Shown: piece by piece, positions 24,781 to 38,300 of the stretch
How the letters are laid out: the number at the start of each line of letters is the position of its first letter
Position numbering within the stretch: the stretch's first letter is position 1
Assembly: GCF_001649575.2 (NCBI RefSeq)
Contig: NC_051433.1
Location: 7,866,402-7,930,401, forward strand
DNA: 64,000 nt
Direction: 5' to 3'
Source of the DNA: Kryptolebias marmoratus
Lineage: Eukaryota > Chordata > Actinopteri > Cyprinodontiformes > Rivulidae
Program-made: the position numbers and the translations under genes
Notes under the pieces: generated by a model
What the model saw: the letters and a program-made list of their open reading frames with translations, nothing else
Database searches by the model: none
Told to the model about the DNA's origin: nothing

Positions 24781-26453
24781 GACTCCATTTTGATCGTCAT
24801 CTCATTTCTACTTGATATTCATTGTGTCTCCTTCGGTCTGAGTCGCTTGCGTTTTTGAATCAGTGTGTGACTGTACGGAATAACAGGGTTGACGCACTCA
24901 AACCTGTTAACACTCAAAGTGTGGGTCAAAATAATAAATGATTCTGCAAAAGTCAGATCAGAATGTTGATCTGCCATATACAGTATATCTGCCCAAAGGT
25001 TCTGTTTTTCTTTATTTAAAAGGGCTGTGATGCAAATAAAAATAAGGAATCTATAGTCAACAAGACCAGTTAAGACTATGCCTTTGGACAATATAGATTT
25101 GCTGTATTTACAAATAAATCATACATTTGTTATATTTACTTCAAAAAAAGACTTAGCAATGTCTGTAATCAGGCAGCATAAGAAAGTTTGATAAATTTGC
25201 ATTCAAGTTTTATCCAGATGCAACTTCTTTATGTTTTAATTATTTGGTTTCTTTCAAGGCAGTTTGAGAAACAGGAGGTAAAACAAATTGTTTCAGACAA
25301 GAGGTGCAGGAGTAGTTGTATTTTCACATTAATGCATGTATGCATATTCTGTTAGTAATATCAAAATAAAATCATGATCAAAAACAAATACTAAGTTAAA
25401 CTACCACAGTAAATGTTTTTGTGACTTAAAGGATATCACAGAAGGGTTATTTCAACTCAACAGAGATTGTTGGTGCTTGTCTTTCTGATACTATTATAAA
25501 CTGCTATGAATAGAACAATGTAGTCGTTCTTCCTGGCACATAAAAATATGTCATTAAAATACATACAGCATTGTTTGTTAAATCATTTCTGGGGTAATAT
25601 CTAACAAGACTAAAGCTAGCATCACATGTGTCCCGTTTGCACACTCCAGTAGGTCTGACACTCACTTTAAAAACTTAGTTCACAAGATGAAAGAACCTTC
25701 TCTTAAATCCATTTGGCATTCTTTGTCACACAGTGAGCTGCTCCGACAGACGCCACACGTGCAACAGGAACCAGACTTCCATCTTTCATCCTGTCTCCAT
25801 CTATTACTAGAGAAGAAGAAACTGCTTCATCTTCTTAAAGCCCTTGGAATATGCATATGCCATCTGCTTATTAACACTTTACTTTTATTGCAGACAAAGA
25901 TAAATCATGATTAACTTGGATGTTGATTTTATGGTAGGAAAACTAACTCACTGACAGTCCAGACAAAAAAGCAGAATATGCAAAAAAGCAGACTATGTAA
26001 TGGGAGCTCTGCCTTCAATCTATTATATGCCAGCTTTCATTTAGAAATGCAATATCAAGTATGAAAAAAAAAGTTTATTGTTTGATATTTTAGGAGGAGA
26101 TAAGTACAGTACACGATTTAGTACATATTTACCTTTAAAACTGTTACAAATTCAGCAATGGCATTGAAATTCTACATTCTACAGCAACATGCTATGTTCA
26201 TCTTTTTGCCCCCCACTGGAAATGGGAACAAGAAAAAGATCATTTTAATATGAAACATGAGCTACTTTGGAAATCTTTGTTATTAATAAACTTTTTAATC
26301 CATTTCAGAGTTGAGTATACATGCATAACACAGCGTTCCAACAACAGTTAATAAGTTACACTTTACTTCAACTGCAGATGAAAAAACATAGACACTTCAT
26401 CAGAAGCCATTGTGATTTTTTCTTTGTTTTTTTTTTTTTCTTTTTCAAGATCA
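24781..26453. other. Non-coding, no feature seen
   Basis: AT-rich DNA with no recognised gene or repeat family. A T run lies near 26417-26445. Confidence 0.5.
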
Positions 26454-26600
26454 GTTCATCCATTCAACTACTTTTTCTTTCTGAGTGACAGGAGAGCTGG
26501 TACCTATCTCCAGGAGTCACTGTGTGAGAGGCGGGGTACACTCAGGACAGGTTGCAAGTCTGCCCATTGATTTCAACACACCTAAAGTGTTCTTTTTGGA
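26454..26600 (-). mobile_element. Tail fragment of the SINE-like repeat
   Basis: On the minus strand this matches the 3' half of the family seen in full at 22773-23081: GACTTGCAACCTGTCCTGAG, TGTACCCCGCCTCTCACACA and a GGATGAA tail, with GAGAGCTGGTACCTATCTCC on the plus strand corresponding to the usual GGAGCTGG..CTATC(T/C)C block. The tRNA-like head is missing. Confidence 0.75.
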
Positions 26601-27999
26601 CATGCAGGGTTCTCAGAGCTGATAACTTAACAGTCAGAGAATACATTGTCATGGCAACATGGCAAAGCTCTTCATAAAATGTAGTATCTTGGTGTTGAAT
26701 AAAGACTAAATGAATAAAAATCGGATGTGGAGAGGAGCACTCCACTTCTTAGTTTCAAACATTACACACATGCTTAGGTGCTTTTTTTATTTTTATTTTT
26801 TATTTATTTATTTTTGTATATTGCTTAAATATGATCAGGTTCTGTTGAATGACATTTCCTGTCAGTGTTACCTATTGGCACAGCCCAATCATCACCTACC
26901 ACCATGGAAGAGATGACTGGCAACATGCAGCTGCTGAGCTCTCTGTGACACCAAAGGTCCAACCAGTTCATTGAAAACTGACACAAAGAGCATGCGACAA
27001 GTTGGGAATGAGAAAGTGTTGCCCCTCTAATAGCACTTATTTTATCTCTACTTCCTTTCATTCCCTCTCTACAACCCAGCCAGCATTGCTGCAGATTGCT
27101 GTGAGGAAACGAGGCTGTAATCCCACAGGTTCATGAAATCCTCTGATCTAACACTTTGTAATCACAATGGGGGGTCGTATTATCCTTGTCACAAGGTGCT
27201 TCAGTGGAACTGTGTCCCCCCAGTAGCTTTCGTCACTGATGCCAACTTGACTTCCTATCAAAGCCCACAAGGGTTGAAGTAGCTGACGCCCACACATCTA
27301 CTGGAAAAGAGCAGAGGTCAGAGGATCCTACTGGCCAGCCTCTTCTTATTATACTCTACTTCAGAATGGAAGCAACTGACAACTAGATGTAAAGTACTCT
27401 AAACTAACATGATAATACTAGTCTTTCTGAATCCTTAAACAGGTTTTCCTCACTTTATGCAGCCACATCTTTTTGAACTATAATTTGTTCAGCTGAAAAA
27501 CAGTGGATATAAACTCTGTAGCTCTTTAAATTTTGAATATATATATATATTAGTATAAAGTATATTTGTTTCATTTGATGTATTTGTGAGACAATAAGAG
27601 ACAAAAATCTTTAGAGAATGTGTGCAAGAGCTTAATGATGACATTTACTTTGTTACACCTTACTGCGAAAAATGTTCTTTTGGACCTTTCTCTGCAGACA
27701 GGTAGATACTATTTGGTTTGGTTTCTTTGCTTTTTGACTCAATCAAAGTTCACAGCCCAGCAGAAGAGTAAACAAAACAGCACAACAGCAATGAAAGCTA
27801 TTTTCATAATCCTCTCTGCTTACACTGGGGACTATTGGAGCAGTGTCTTGTAACATCTGGCTACAGCTTAACCTTTCCCTTCTGCACCCATGAGCCCAAG
27901 GGCACACAACACTTCATGCACACTCATACATCTATATGCACACACACATTCCTCTAGGGTGTGATGCACACTGACTACAAAGTGATTTTACACTGTGAC
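26601..27999. other. Non-coding; balanced patch at 27060-27330
   Basis: T-rich at 26782-26815. The patch 27060-27330 is more balanced and could be conserved, but nothing specific supports it. A short TA run lies at 27537-27551. Confidence 0.4.
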
Positions 28000-28225
28000 G
28001 GTGTGCCGTGCCACATCGTGTGTGTGTGTGCCTGTACATCTGCTGATGGTACAAAGTCTGTGTAGTGATGCCAGTAGTTAAACACCAGGCAGTCATAGGC
28101 AGAGCTGTATGGCACCTGATAGTCCAGCAGCATCCCCAGTGTTCCTCCTGATCACTCCAGTCCAGGAAGCAGAACACAGCTGCTGTGGCTCCGGTGCCCA
28201 CTGGCACCAGTTCTTGAGAAAATCT
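28000..28225 (-). other. Possible decayed coding fragment
   Basis: Two minus-strand frames in succession read protein-like: AVFCFLDWSDQEEHWG, then after a one-base shift LLDYQVPYSSAYDCLVFNYW near 28060-28130. The base composition is higher in G+C than nearby. I do not recognise a family, and no splice sites or extended frame are visible, so chance is quite possible. Confidence 0.15.
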
Positions 28226-28230
28226 CATAG

Positions 28231-30189
28231 TCACGAGTTCAAGGGTGACAAAATGGCTAACACCTCAGTTGAATATCCTTTGCTCATATTTTCTTTTTAA
28301 CACCGTGTCACTGTGACCACTACTGTTACCTTTTAATCCTTAGTTATATTTCATTTTTGCTTCATGACTGTTTTACAATATCATGCTACAGAGACACAGT
28401 CATTTTGCATTCTTTTTTGGACTGTTTTTAAATGTTTTGCGTTACTTTTTCATTGTGGTTGCACAACCATAAAAATTTGGCCTCTGCGAGAAATGTTTGT
28501 AGAAAAAAGTTTCACTGAAACTCCAAAAGGTCTCTGTAAAAATGCCCTAAAGAGAAAGAGGGGTAGAATGAAAATCCATAATTTTCTTTGTAAACCTTTT
28601 AAAACCAGCAAAGTTGAGAACAAAAACAAAAGAAATGTTCCATACAGAATTTATGTATATACATATATAAGAATAAAATTATTTTCCACCTACATCAGTG
28701 TTGGTTTTTGTGAAATGTTTTAAATATCCATAATTTCAGCACAAAGTCCAGAGCAGCAGGAGAGGGTGAAGAATGATATAATTGGTTGTTTCATGCAGCT
28801 CGACCTCTGCTCCTTTACACTGCTGGCACATCTTTTTCATCCTGCAGTGCTTTTAAATAATCAATATACCCTGTGGTCTAATGCATTCAATACACCTTGA
28901 AGACTAAATGACACATAAGGCTTGTTTTTAAAAGGAAAAAAAAGAAAAAGAAAAGAAGTAACTTTAATTCAAACTACAGAGGGCAGTGGGTCTGACTGAA
29001 AGCTGATTTAGACCACAGTTGATCAAAAAAGATCTGTGTGATACAGCAGAAGGGTGTAGATGCCGAGGGCAAATTCTGGGATGTTAATAAAACAAAGCAG
29101 AATGATAATCAGGCAGTGAACCATGACTAAGGTCTGCACTGCACTGAAGAGATCTATACTAGTTTCAAAGTCAATGAGATTTCACAATGAAATTGGATTG
29201 CAACACTAAGATAATATGGAGATACTGTAAATGCTTTCTGGTGATAATGGGCTGCTGCACCACACACCACAAGCACTTAAAAAAAATTACTTTCTTTTTT
29301 GAGCTGGCATTTGTGAGCAAACATCAGAGAAATTCTTCTTCTTTTTATTTCAGTGTCACAAAATTTAAAAAAGGCACATTTATTTCTAAAATTTCTCAAC
29401 TTAAAAGGCATCTTATCCTTTATTTGGTAGAAACAAAGGTTGTTTAAATGATTCTTTGGCAATTTGTAATTTCCTTTAAAAGCCAAAACCTGTAGATTTC
29501 TTCCCCCAATTAGTGACTGTTTTAATAGTACATACGGTAAAGTAATGTTGATTGAAAAAGAAAGAAAACACTTATCTGTACTCAGTCAACCCGGAGCTTG
29601 TTGTATTTTGTAGCTCTGATTGTTATCATCTGTGTCTGGACAAACTGAAAGACCTATTCAGACTAAACCTGAACAACACAAAATAAACAGAGACAAATGT
29701 CTCAGTTCAGTATGATCACTGACAGATCAAGAGTGTTTTCTGTTAGAAACGTACTGCAGAGCTTCATGTGCTTCCTCAGTTTTCCTTTTACTCTTGCTTC
29801 CCCATCTCAAAACTGAATTATTTATAGTACCAACTAATGATTTTTAAAAGTAGTAAACAGCGGATCTTGGCTTTGGCTTTATAAACTATATCAGTTCAAT
29901 ATTTCTAAATATATTATTGGTGAGTGACGACGGGGTTTGCAAGTAAAATATAACATGCCGAAGAACCTTAAGACACATTCCTCTCAACACTGCTGGTTCC
30001 CAGTAATAAGTCTTACTTTTCCTTTTTAAAATGTCTTATTTTGGACATCTAACATACAAAAATATCTGTTTTAATTTTTTTCATTCTGTTGCTCATAAAT
30101 CTCTTAATGTGTGTTCATCTCATGCCTGCAGACCTACCCTTGTAAAAACCACTGACTGTACCTAAGATTCAATCAAACAAAAGAGCAAT
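28231..30189. other. Non-coding, no feature seen
   Basis: AT-rich DNA. The 119-codon frame at 28364-28723 has no domain, signal or codon pattern that suggests a gene. Confidence 0.5.
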
Positions 30190-30640
30190 CTGAGGCTGGT
30201 AAAATGCTAAACAACAGCCTGGAAAGTGTCCCCATGAGGAAGGATAGTTCATTGGTGGTGATGGGGAGAGCTGGCTTATGTGTGGACACTGGGAGTAGTT
30301 TGGGGATTCCCCTGCCTCTGTCAGAGTGCTGCGGAGTCATCCATCAAGTCTATTTTTAGGGGACTAAAGTGCTAAACCACAAGCCTGGGGGAGTATATTA
30401 AGGGCCTGACAATGTGAGCTGAGGCAATTGATCTATTTAAAACAGCTGCGGAATAGCAGCGGTGTGGTACAAGATCTGTGGCGATTTCATTTACTTTGGT
30501 GCTTTTCAGTTCTGGATGGCCTGTGGGTAAACATTGTCAGCGGATTATGTTTACTCCCTCAGCGGGCCAAAAGGTGAGCCAGTCCAGGGATGTCTGTCAT
30601 TAATGGCTGCCCAATTTGGCAACTTTGTTTCTGTGTATGT
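30190..30640. promoter_or_regulatory. Candidate conserved non-coding element
   Basis: A compact, balanced block with TCTATTTTTAGGGG (30350-30363, a MEF2/CArG-like word), TCAATTGATCTATTTAAAAC-type sequence near 30426, AACAGCTGCGG (E-box) and GTCATTAATGGCTG (homeodomain type). It is flanked by AT-rich DNA. The look is that of a vertebrate enhancer; there is no alignment. Confidence 0.35.
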
Positions 30641-30832
30641 TTTAGCTTCTAGAGGCTGTGTGAAAGATTGCTCAACCAAAATATATATATATATTTTTTT
30701 ATATCTCAATTACAATACCGGCCAGAGAACAATGCTGTTTACTTTCATTGTTATGGCTGTAGTTTTATTCTTTCAGTTAGTCTCTTTGGTTGTTTATCAT
30801 TCATTTCAGAAAAATATTAGTTTATCTTAAGT

Positions 30833-30875
30833 GAATGAATGAATAAATAAATAGATAAATAAATAAATAAATAAA
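30833..30875. repeat. (GAAT)n/(AAAT)n microsatellite
   Basis: A few GAAT units pass into about seven AAAT units, with one AGAT interruption. Confidence 0.9.
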
Positions 30876-31939
30876 ATGTAAGCAATACGTCATAAAGTAA
30901 TTGAAAGTAGAAGTGAATTATCATTTTTGTCACATAGAAATACACATCAGTTGTCATGACTGTGCCTTAAACAGGTGCAGTTGTGTAATATTAATGTTGC
31001 AGTTGGGTTATGAGCAAAAGGACATTAGGCAGTTTTGAATTACACAAAAAAAACATACTGTGAACTGTAATGTGCAAAATATTACAAAGCATTTCTTACT
31101 AAACTTTGAATGACCAATGCACTTATGCATTTTTCTTTAAGACAAATATTTCATGTGTTTGTTTCATGAGGAGCATGAAACAAAGTAAGCAAAACACAGT
31201 CTAAAGTGCAGACCACAATTACCTTGAGAAATTCTTACAAAAGCATCATACAACAAACGCAAAAACAAAACAAAACGAGGGAGCAGAAGTCCGATCCTAT
31301 ACAAGAAAGAGAGCTGCTACCGTGTACACAGTCTCCCACATCCAGAAACATAGGCTCTATCTGGCTAAATCTAGTTTAAGAATTCAATACCTTGTTAATG
31401 AAAGAATCATGAGAATGTGAAATCATCAAAGGGAAGGTGCACCTTTCATCGAGCTATCAAGGAGAAAAAAAAAAAGCGAATTACATGGACATGAAATAAA
31501 ACTGCATACTCTGAGGGGGATTTCCATTAAGCCCATGTCAATTAAATCTGAGAGCACATAATTTCTTGAGTTGATGGCTGGAAGCAAAAGCAAAATCCAA
31601 CAATACACACAAAGGAAATACAGCATTGTCAAAGACTGAGTCTATGCCACTTATTGTCAGTCAGCTGGTCATGGTAAATTTCTGATAATATCTTCTCAGG
31701 GTCCACAGGTGGTTGAAATAAATGACCTGATTTATTTTCTGCTTCCTTTTCTTGTTATATCAGCTATTAAGCTCCTCTTCTCCTAAATCAGCTCCCATGT
31801 GGGGTAAGGCAGGACGACATGCTCTCTATTTTTAAAGTAAAATTAGATTGTTGAAAAGTAAAATGTTAGTCAAATTATTGATCTGGTAAACCATTTTTTT
31901 CGTTTCTTTTTTCTTCTCTTAAGAGACCTCCCGTCATGA
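30876..31939. other. Non-coding, no feature seen
   Basis: AT-rich DNA with an A run near 31466-31477. No gene recognised. Confidence 0.5.
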
Positions 31940-32210
31940 ACTGAGTGCTTATTTCTTCTCATCCTTCACTTTTTTCCATTTTGTACCCATTTTTTGTGAC
32001 TTTTCCACTCTGAGTTCCGTCTTCTATCCTGTTTCTATTTTGGTTCCAAAGCTGTGTTTCTGTTTTATGGTTACTGTCCAGCAGCAACCAGCACCCAGTG
32101 TTTGTTTCCAGTGTTTGTTTCGTCTTGCTGTGTCTTTTTCTTTGTTTCTCTTTGCTGCTTTCTTTTTCCTTGTTGAACAACCCTCATAACGGCCCCCACT
32201 TGCAGCCAAG
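31940..32210 (-). repeat. Candidate A-rich dispersed repeat, reversed
   Basis: On the minus strand it is A-rich with words like GGAAACAAACACTGG and ends (right side, plus strand) in CATAACGGCCCCCACTTG, close to the CATGACAGNNCCCCC junction of a common fish repeat. It is probably the same group as 13830-14230 and 52340-52740. Confidence 0.35.
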
Positions 32211-32573
32211 ACAAATGGTCATTCTCATTGAATCTTGAGTTGGTCATAGCAAAAAATAAATAAAAGAAAGCCTTTCCACTGCCAAATACAATTTAAAAAT
32301 GGATTTTGTTGCTGTGAATTGGCATTATAAAGATTTTAATAAAATTGAACAGGATTAAATAAAAAGAAATTACACTGGAAAGGTCACTAAATTCACATCC
32401 ATAAAGCTTTTATTTTGTTATATACATCAAAATGTATAATGTATTTATATATGTCTCTGGTGAGTCAGATTTTTGTTTCCCTTTTTTTCATTTATTAAAT
32501 CAGGGCATATGATTCAAGTCATGAAAACCTAAATAAATAAATTGTTTCTAACGTGCAAAGTCTATACCACATA
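32211..32573. other. Non-coding, AT-rich
   Basis: AT-rich DNA between two repeat candidates. Nothing recognised. Confidence 0.5.
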
Positions 32574-32720
32574 AAGTATTGTGCAAAATGTTTAAACCAC
32601 TCACACTCACAGACACACACACATATATATAGTAGGGTTTTTTTTCTTCTTTTGTTTACATAGATCCAGATTTACTTGCAATCGTTTAATCTTAATTTTA
32701 GTAAATTTTGCATCACTTTA
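32574..32720. mobile_element. Second copy of the GTACTGTGCAAAA-type repeat, partial
   Basis: It starts AAAGTATTGTGCAAAATGTT followed by TAAACCACTC, a form of the terminus seen inverted at 12048-12075. Then comes a CA/TA patch and AGATCCAGATTTACTTGCAA (32664-32683), which matches GAGCCAGATTTACTTGTAAT in the copy near 11790. The right part is lost or unrecognisable. Confidence 0.45.
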
Positions 32721-34973
32721 CTGGAATTTTTAGTCATGACTTTAAAATAAATTATTTCTCTGTTTAAAGTGCAACGGCTCTTTGGAAACTTACAAACTGT
32801 ACAAAAACACAGCTTTATCCTAAGTGGTGAAACCGTCTATTTGCTGTATGTAACTCAAGTTTTAAATATTAGTGTGAGCTAAAAGGGTTTATTTTCTTAT
32901 CAGTTTTTGGTGTTCTGAGTGGTGATGGCCTTGATGACTGCCAGCTTATATAAAAAAATCAAATTTCTTTTTCTGTTAATATAGTTATTAAGAAAGGCAA
33001 CAGAAGTGTCTTCAACTTTCCTAGATTTCCTATTCACTGAAGATGTTTTAAAAGATTATAAAAAATATGGCCCTGAGCTGACAATCATGTCATACACTCA
33101 AAAGTAGCCTGAAGTAAAAGGAAAAGAATGTGTACACCACATTTTACACCTCTCAACTTTAATGGTAGTTATGCAGTGAAGTTTATAAAACTTACATCAA
33201 GACCACAGTAGTTCAGATAAAGCATTTTAGCTGCTAAGGGCCTCATCAATAAAATGTCTAAAATAAAATGAAAGGGTTGAAAAAAGTACCAAAAATCTTA
33301 TAAAGCTGACTTTACCAGCTTGTTTTTACTTTGATATATTCATATTCTTGTGTTATTTTAGCACTTATTAAAGTCACTATGAACAATGCAAAAACACAAA
33401 TACAAAACAGAACAAATCAGAAGGAGGCATTTTCAGTGTTTAGGTTGAGTGTAGTGAATCCTGAAACTAACCCTCACAGACGTGTCCTGAACCTATCTCA
33501 GGATTCTTGGTTCCTCAGTCTGAAAAAATCACTGGAGTTCCTAACCCTAACCAGGAAACTGAACAACGAAAACTTTACTAAATAGATGCAAGCCTACAGC
33601 TAACTGAGATGTGATGATGCTTAAACCAGTATTTTGTTGTTGTTTGTTTGTTTGTTAATTTCCAAATCCATTAAAGAAGAACCAGATTTGTAAGAAATCT
33701 GCATACTAAACCTTACCAAACACTAATGAAACCCAAAGTAGAACACCAGATAAAAGAGATGTAAAGGGGGGGAAAATAGTCAAATTTTAAAAATAAATTT
33801 AAAAATAACCTTAGGCCATGATGCCTTATGACTTTGCCTTATAAATAATAGCTATGTATTTCAATATTGACTGCAAAATTTAAATATTTGCTGATATGGT
33901 GCACAGACAAACACACAAGCAGTATAGGAATGTGTCACTGCTAGTTGCTACGGTGATTTTATTATTTTTTTCTCTTTTGGGGAAAAATGGCCCTAGTCTT
34001 TCTGTAAGATAAATGAGACATTATACTCAAAATAGCTTTGTTACTTACAATGTTGTTATAGCAGCTGTTTCTTGCTGCTAGCTAGTGAGGCTTCTCTGGT
34101 GAAACTTTAAATTGTACTTCCTATCATAAATATTGTTCACTGAAACGTACTTATAAACTAAGTCAGCTGTTTTGTTCACTAACAAGCCAGGCATTCTAAC
34201 TGAGTGTTATGACATTTTGAAAGACTATAAATGTAAGTGTAAGATAATGAGTCTGTCATAGTAAAAATGTAAAACTGAGTCTTTTCTCCCGCAGGGGCTT
34301 TGCCAACTCTCCAAAGACTGAATTATTGTTGTTTTCTGTCTTCATTCAGTGACTTATACTCACAGGTGTTCCCTTTATTGCTATCTAGCTGCTTGTACTG
34401 TATGTTAGAACATTTTTGGTGTATCCTGGTTGTAGAAAAATACTTGAAGATCATTGAAACAGTGTTACTGAGATGGGCATTCATTGTGAATCTGCCTCTG
34501 ACTGTTCCCTAGGCTGTCATTTTGAAAAATAAAATCTCTATAATTTGCATTTTCACACTTGCTGAAAGACACAGACCCATTAAGAGGCCCTCAGGCAGAG
34601 TTGCCTGTAGTTCATACTTTTATGAATCTTCCAGAAGGGTTTTTACGGGTTCTGCCTGGCTGCATTTATCTGATAGCCCCCACATTTGTGATGTAGCACA
34701 TAAAAAGGAATGGTAATTAACGGAATAAACAACATTCTACCAAGGAATGCAGTGAAAATAAAGTCATCTCTTGGGAGAACTATTTTTCAGGAACTAGCAG
34801 GGGCATACTAAACTCTTAAAAATAGAGTCATAATTTATGTTAATAATGTGTGGTATTTCTTAAGTTTTAAATTGGAACTGATTTGTCATGTTTTTGTTTT
34901 TTTTTTTGTTCACCATATTAAAAATGATCAAGGCAAAATATATTATGGATTTTCATTAATAAAACAGTAAGTT
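32721..34973. other. Non-coding, no feature seen
   Basis: AT-rich DNA. Short plus-strand frames at 33331-33585, 34300-34512 and 34522-34716 have no recognisable features. Confidence 0.45.
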
Positions 34974-35356
34974 TTATTTTTCAATCAAAACAACACTAAA
35001 GCAATATAAACATGCATTTTTTTTTACAAAAACAAATAAATTACATAAATAAAAATTAATGCAAATGTCAATAAAAACTTGTCCTTTCCTTTGTGAGGGC
35101 TCGTTCTTCATTTCAGTTGTGGGTTGCCTACCGGAGGCCTGAACGCACATCTTAACTGTTCCTGGGACCGAGATGTGTGAGGTTGTTCCTGGGGTCTGCT
35201 GGAACCACCCTCCCAGTTCGGGGGTCCCAGCCTCAAGTTCTCCAGTGACCACAGGCACCTCTTTAGGTCTTGATTCTCTCAGCTTTTCTATTTGTTCTTT
35301 TAGCTCCTGGTATTTCTTGAGCTGCTCCTGCTCCTCCTTTCTGATGTTACAGTCTT
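34974..35356 (-). pseudogene. LINE-type polyprotein C-terminal relic with open frame
   Basis: On the minus strand the frame runs from an in-frame TAA just above 35356 down to 34974. It reads CNIRKEEQEQLKKYQELKEQ, then PVVTGELEAGTPELGGWFQQ and TPGTTSHISVPGTVK. The PVVxGxLxxxTPxLxxWxQQxPGTTSxISVxxxxxxGT block and the IRKxExExLxKYQxLKE block before it are features of a C-terminal piece found in many fish non-LTR retrotransposon polyproteins. The 5' part with the reverse transcriptase is absent. The last part of the frame is AT-rich and probably runs past the original stop. It is a fragment, not a host gene. Confidence 0.7.
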
Positions 35357-38300
35357 AATGCTACATCTATCACTTGTGCCTTCTACACTTTGTCTCCCAC
35401 TACAGTGCCTGTTTGTAAATTCACATTTTCTTACAACAAATGAGTGTTCAAAGTGACTACAAAAGTTATTTAAAATGAACCCTCAACTATGCTTCATTTG
35501 GCAGATTTCTTTTCACATTACCCAGGATAGTTTACTCCATTATCATCAAGCTGCCACATAATGAAAATACAGTAGGTGTAAAGCAACGCTCGACTTAGTG
35601 GCTCAGTGCCGAAGCTCTAATTGTGAAAGTAATATCTTAAAAGCCACAGAAACTTGTTAAAAATCAATACATTTCACTTTCAACAAATGTCCCATCTTGC
35701 CATGAGTTTTTTGAGCATTCACAGCTTTTCTGAACTTACTATCTGACTGAGAAATTCTGTCCAAATCGTGCACCGAAAGGTAGTGTGAGAATTGTTATTT
35801 ATTTATCTATTTACTTGTTTGTCTGTTTTTTTAACTACCATTTTACAGTATTTTGTGGTAACCTGATGGAGGAGGATATTTTAGTATGTGGACCATAAAG
35901 AAAACAATATAAATCACACACAGGCTGGGTAACTAATAAACTCATTCACTCAAAACAATAAAATAGATGAGAGGATGTGGGAAATGATCTCTCTTTATGG
36001 TACACATACACTGAAATAGATGCCTACTTTTAAAAATAATCTAAAACATTTCATGTAGTAAAGGCATGAAAAAATAAGGTACACTGACATAGTCTTAAAA
36101 TAGGCATTTTATAGAACCATAATTATTTCTGCATCAGTTACTTTCTCATTTACACTTTAGCCATTTGCCTTTTTAGTGGGTGCAACCATGAGGGAGTTAC
36201 TGTATTAGTCATGTATGTAAATTATATATGAAGCATCTGTTTAAGTTGGAGTGACCAAAACAGAAAAAAAAGAAAACATAATTTAAAACTGATGATGATG
36301 TTGTGAATTTTTCTCAAGTATTAGTGTATTAATTAAGGCCGTTTTTGAACAGTCAGTATTGTGATTAGTACATCTCAAGTCAGTTCTTTTGCTTTTAATG
36401 CCATCTGCACTGTGAAATGGTTGCCCTAAACAGCTGTGGCAGGAGTGTGCCAGCATTTCTGTTGTGTGAAAAATATTTTAAAGTGTAAAACAAGATCAGT
36501 CCACTAGCCAGCTGTAATGTCTGTAATTTGTGAGGCTGTAGTGACAGAGTTTGATTCAGTGCTACCAATGTGATTAAACACTTACAATTTAAACACATGG
36601 CTAGAAACAAATGGGTCGACTCAGCTTACTCTAAGACTTCACGTTAAAGCACAATCGGGAAGTCAGCTTCCAGTTTAAAGTACAAGAAAGATGCTTTTTC
36701 CCCCCTAACTGTTGTAAAAGAAGCTTCAACATTGTCAACACAAAGTGGGGTAAAACTTTAACTCAATAAGGCAAAAAGGAATACAGAGAGAGTAGCTGAA
36801 TTCATTTAAATACTGAAATATTTCATTGGCTTTCGGAGCTGTTGGAGCACTTTCCAGGCCATGTAAAAAAGTTTGTCGTCACAAGATGCATTTTTTTGAA
36901 ATGTGACTACTATTGGCTTTGTGATGTTTAAAATAAGAATGCTTTTGAAGATATATATATATATTATAAAGGACTGAAAAAAGAGTTGAATTCATAGTTT
37001 ACATGGCTCACATGCTTCAGATTGTTGTTCACAAAGCAAAATAAGCCCAAGATCACCAATCTGGCAAGTAACTGTAGCAAACATCACCGTGAAATTGATT
37101 TTCAAACTTTTCTGACTACAGAAAAAAGTGAATGAAATTTGTAATAAATCATACAGGTGCAAGAATGGAACATCAAAAGATGCACAAAGTATTTTAAAAT
37201 GAAAAATAAATTTCAAAATCTAATTGGTTTGTCATTTTCACTTTGAAAACTATATTGTTAGATGTAGACTGTGCACTACATGGCAGTAGTGTTTCAGTTT
37301 AGCTGGGAAAGCACAAAATATGTTCTACACCTCATACCTCATAAAATTTAAAAATATATATATTTTGCTGGTTGTAACTGTGTCATGCAAGATGTTACAC
37401 ATACATTAGCTTTTGCTAAGACAGATAGCTTATTCCTTTTTTTCATTTAGAAGTACAGATATGTCACAGCAGCTGGTGATGCAGCAATATTTATAATTAT
37501 CCATAATAATAAATTACTGTAATAATAATTCACTGTAGATGCTGTAGTTCCTGCAGAACACTGCATAACCACAGTCTATGAAACATCTTAAGAATGTTCA
37601 AAATGAAACAGACTATGATCAAAACCTTTTGACAGCACTAGGATAACTCACCATGCTTTCAAACAGAAGCTCCAACATAAAACAGAAGTAGGAGAATCTC
37701 CCTCCCTCGTTGACCGGGAGTTAGCAGAGCAGTATGGATGGCTGTGTCAATACAACTAGCTCCTTGTTTTATGGGCATAACAGCTCCCCATCCATCCTTG
37801 GTTTACAGGTTATTGATTACAGCAGGCTCAACATCATGTGAATTCTATTTGTGCCATTGAACATGGTGCACTGTAAAAGCATAACGACACATTAAATCTT
37901 GTCTTAGAGTTAAAAGAAAATCACAATGCCTCCATTTCTTCGAACACTAAGGCCTACAGAGAACATGCAGAGTGGAAAACACATTTATTTTTAAAACATC
38001 AAAAATTATTGCTGTAATACTCTAAAATATTTACATGATTATCTTTGGTTGTTATGTTTGATTTAGAATTAGTCTGGGACTGCAGGCAGTCCACATATGC
38101 GGTAGCTCATTTATTACATCCAACTAAAACAGAAAATGTTCAGGCATTTATTTTCTGTAAAAAAAAAAAGATTGCAAATAAAACTCCTGTGCATGCATTG
38201 CCATAAATTGTCTATAAAAATCTGAAAAATGTCCTACAAAACATTTTGACTATGTATTTATTTCTTTCAAGTAGAAAATATTTTCTCCCACATTTTTGCC

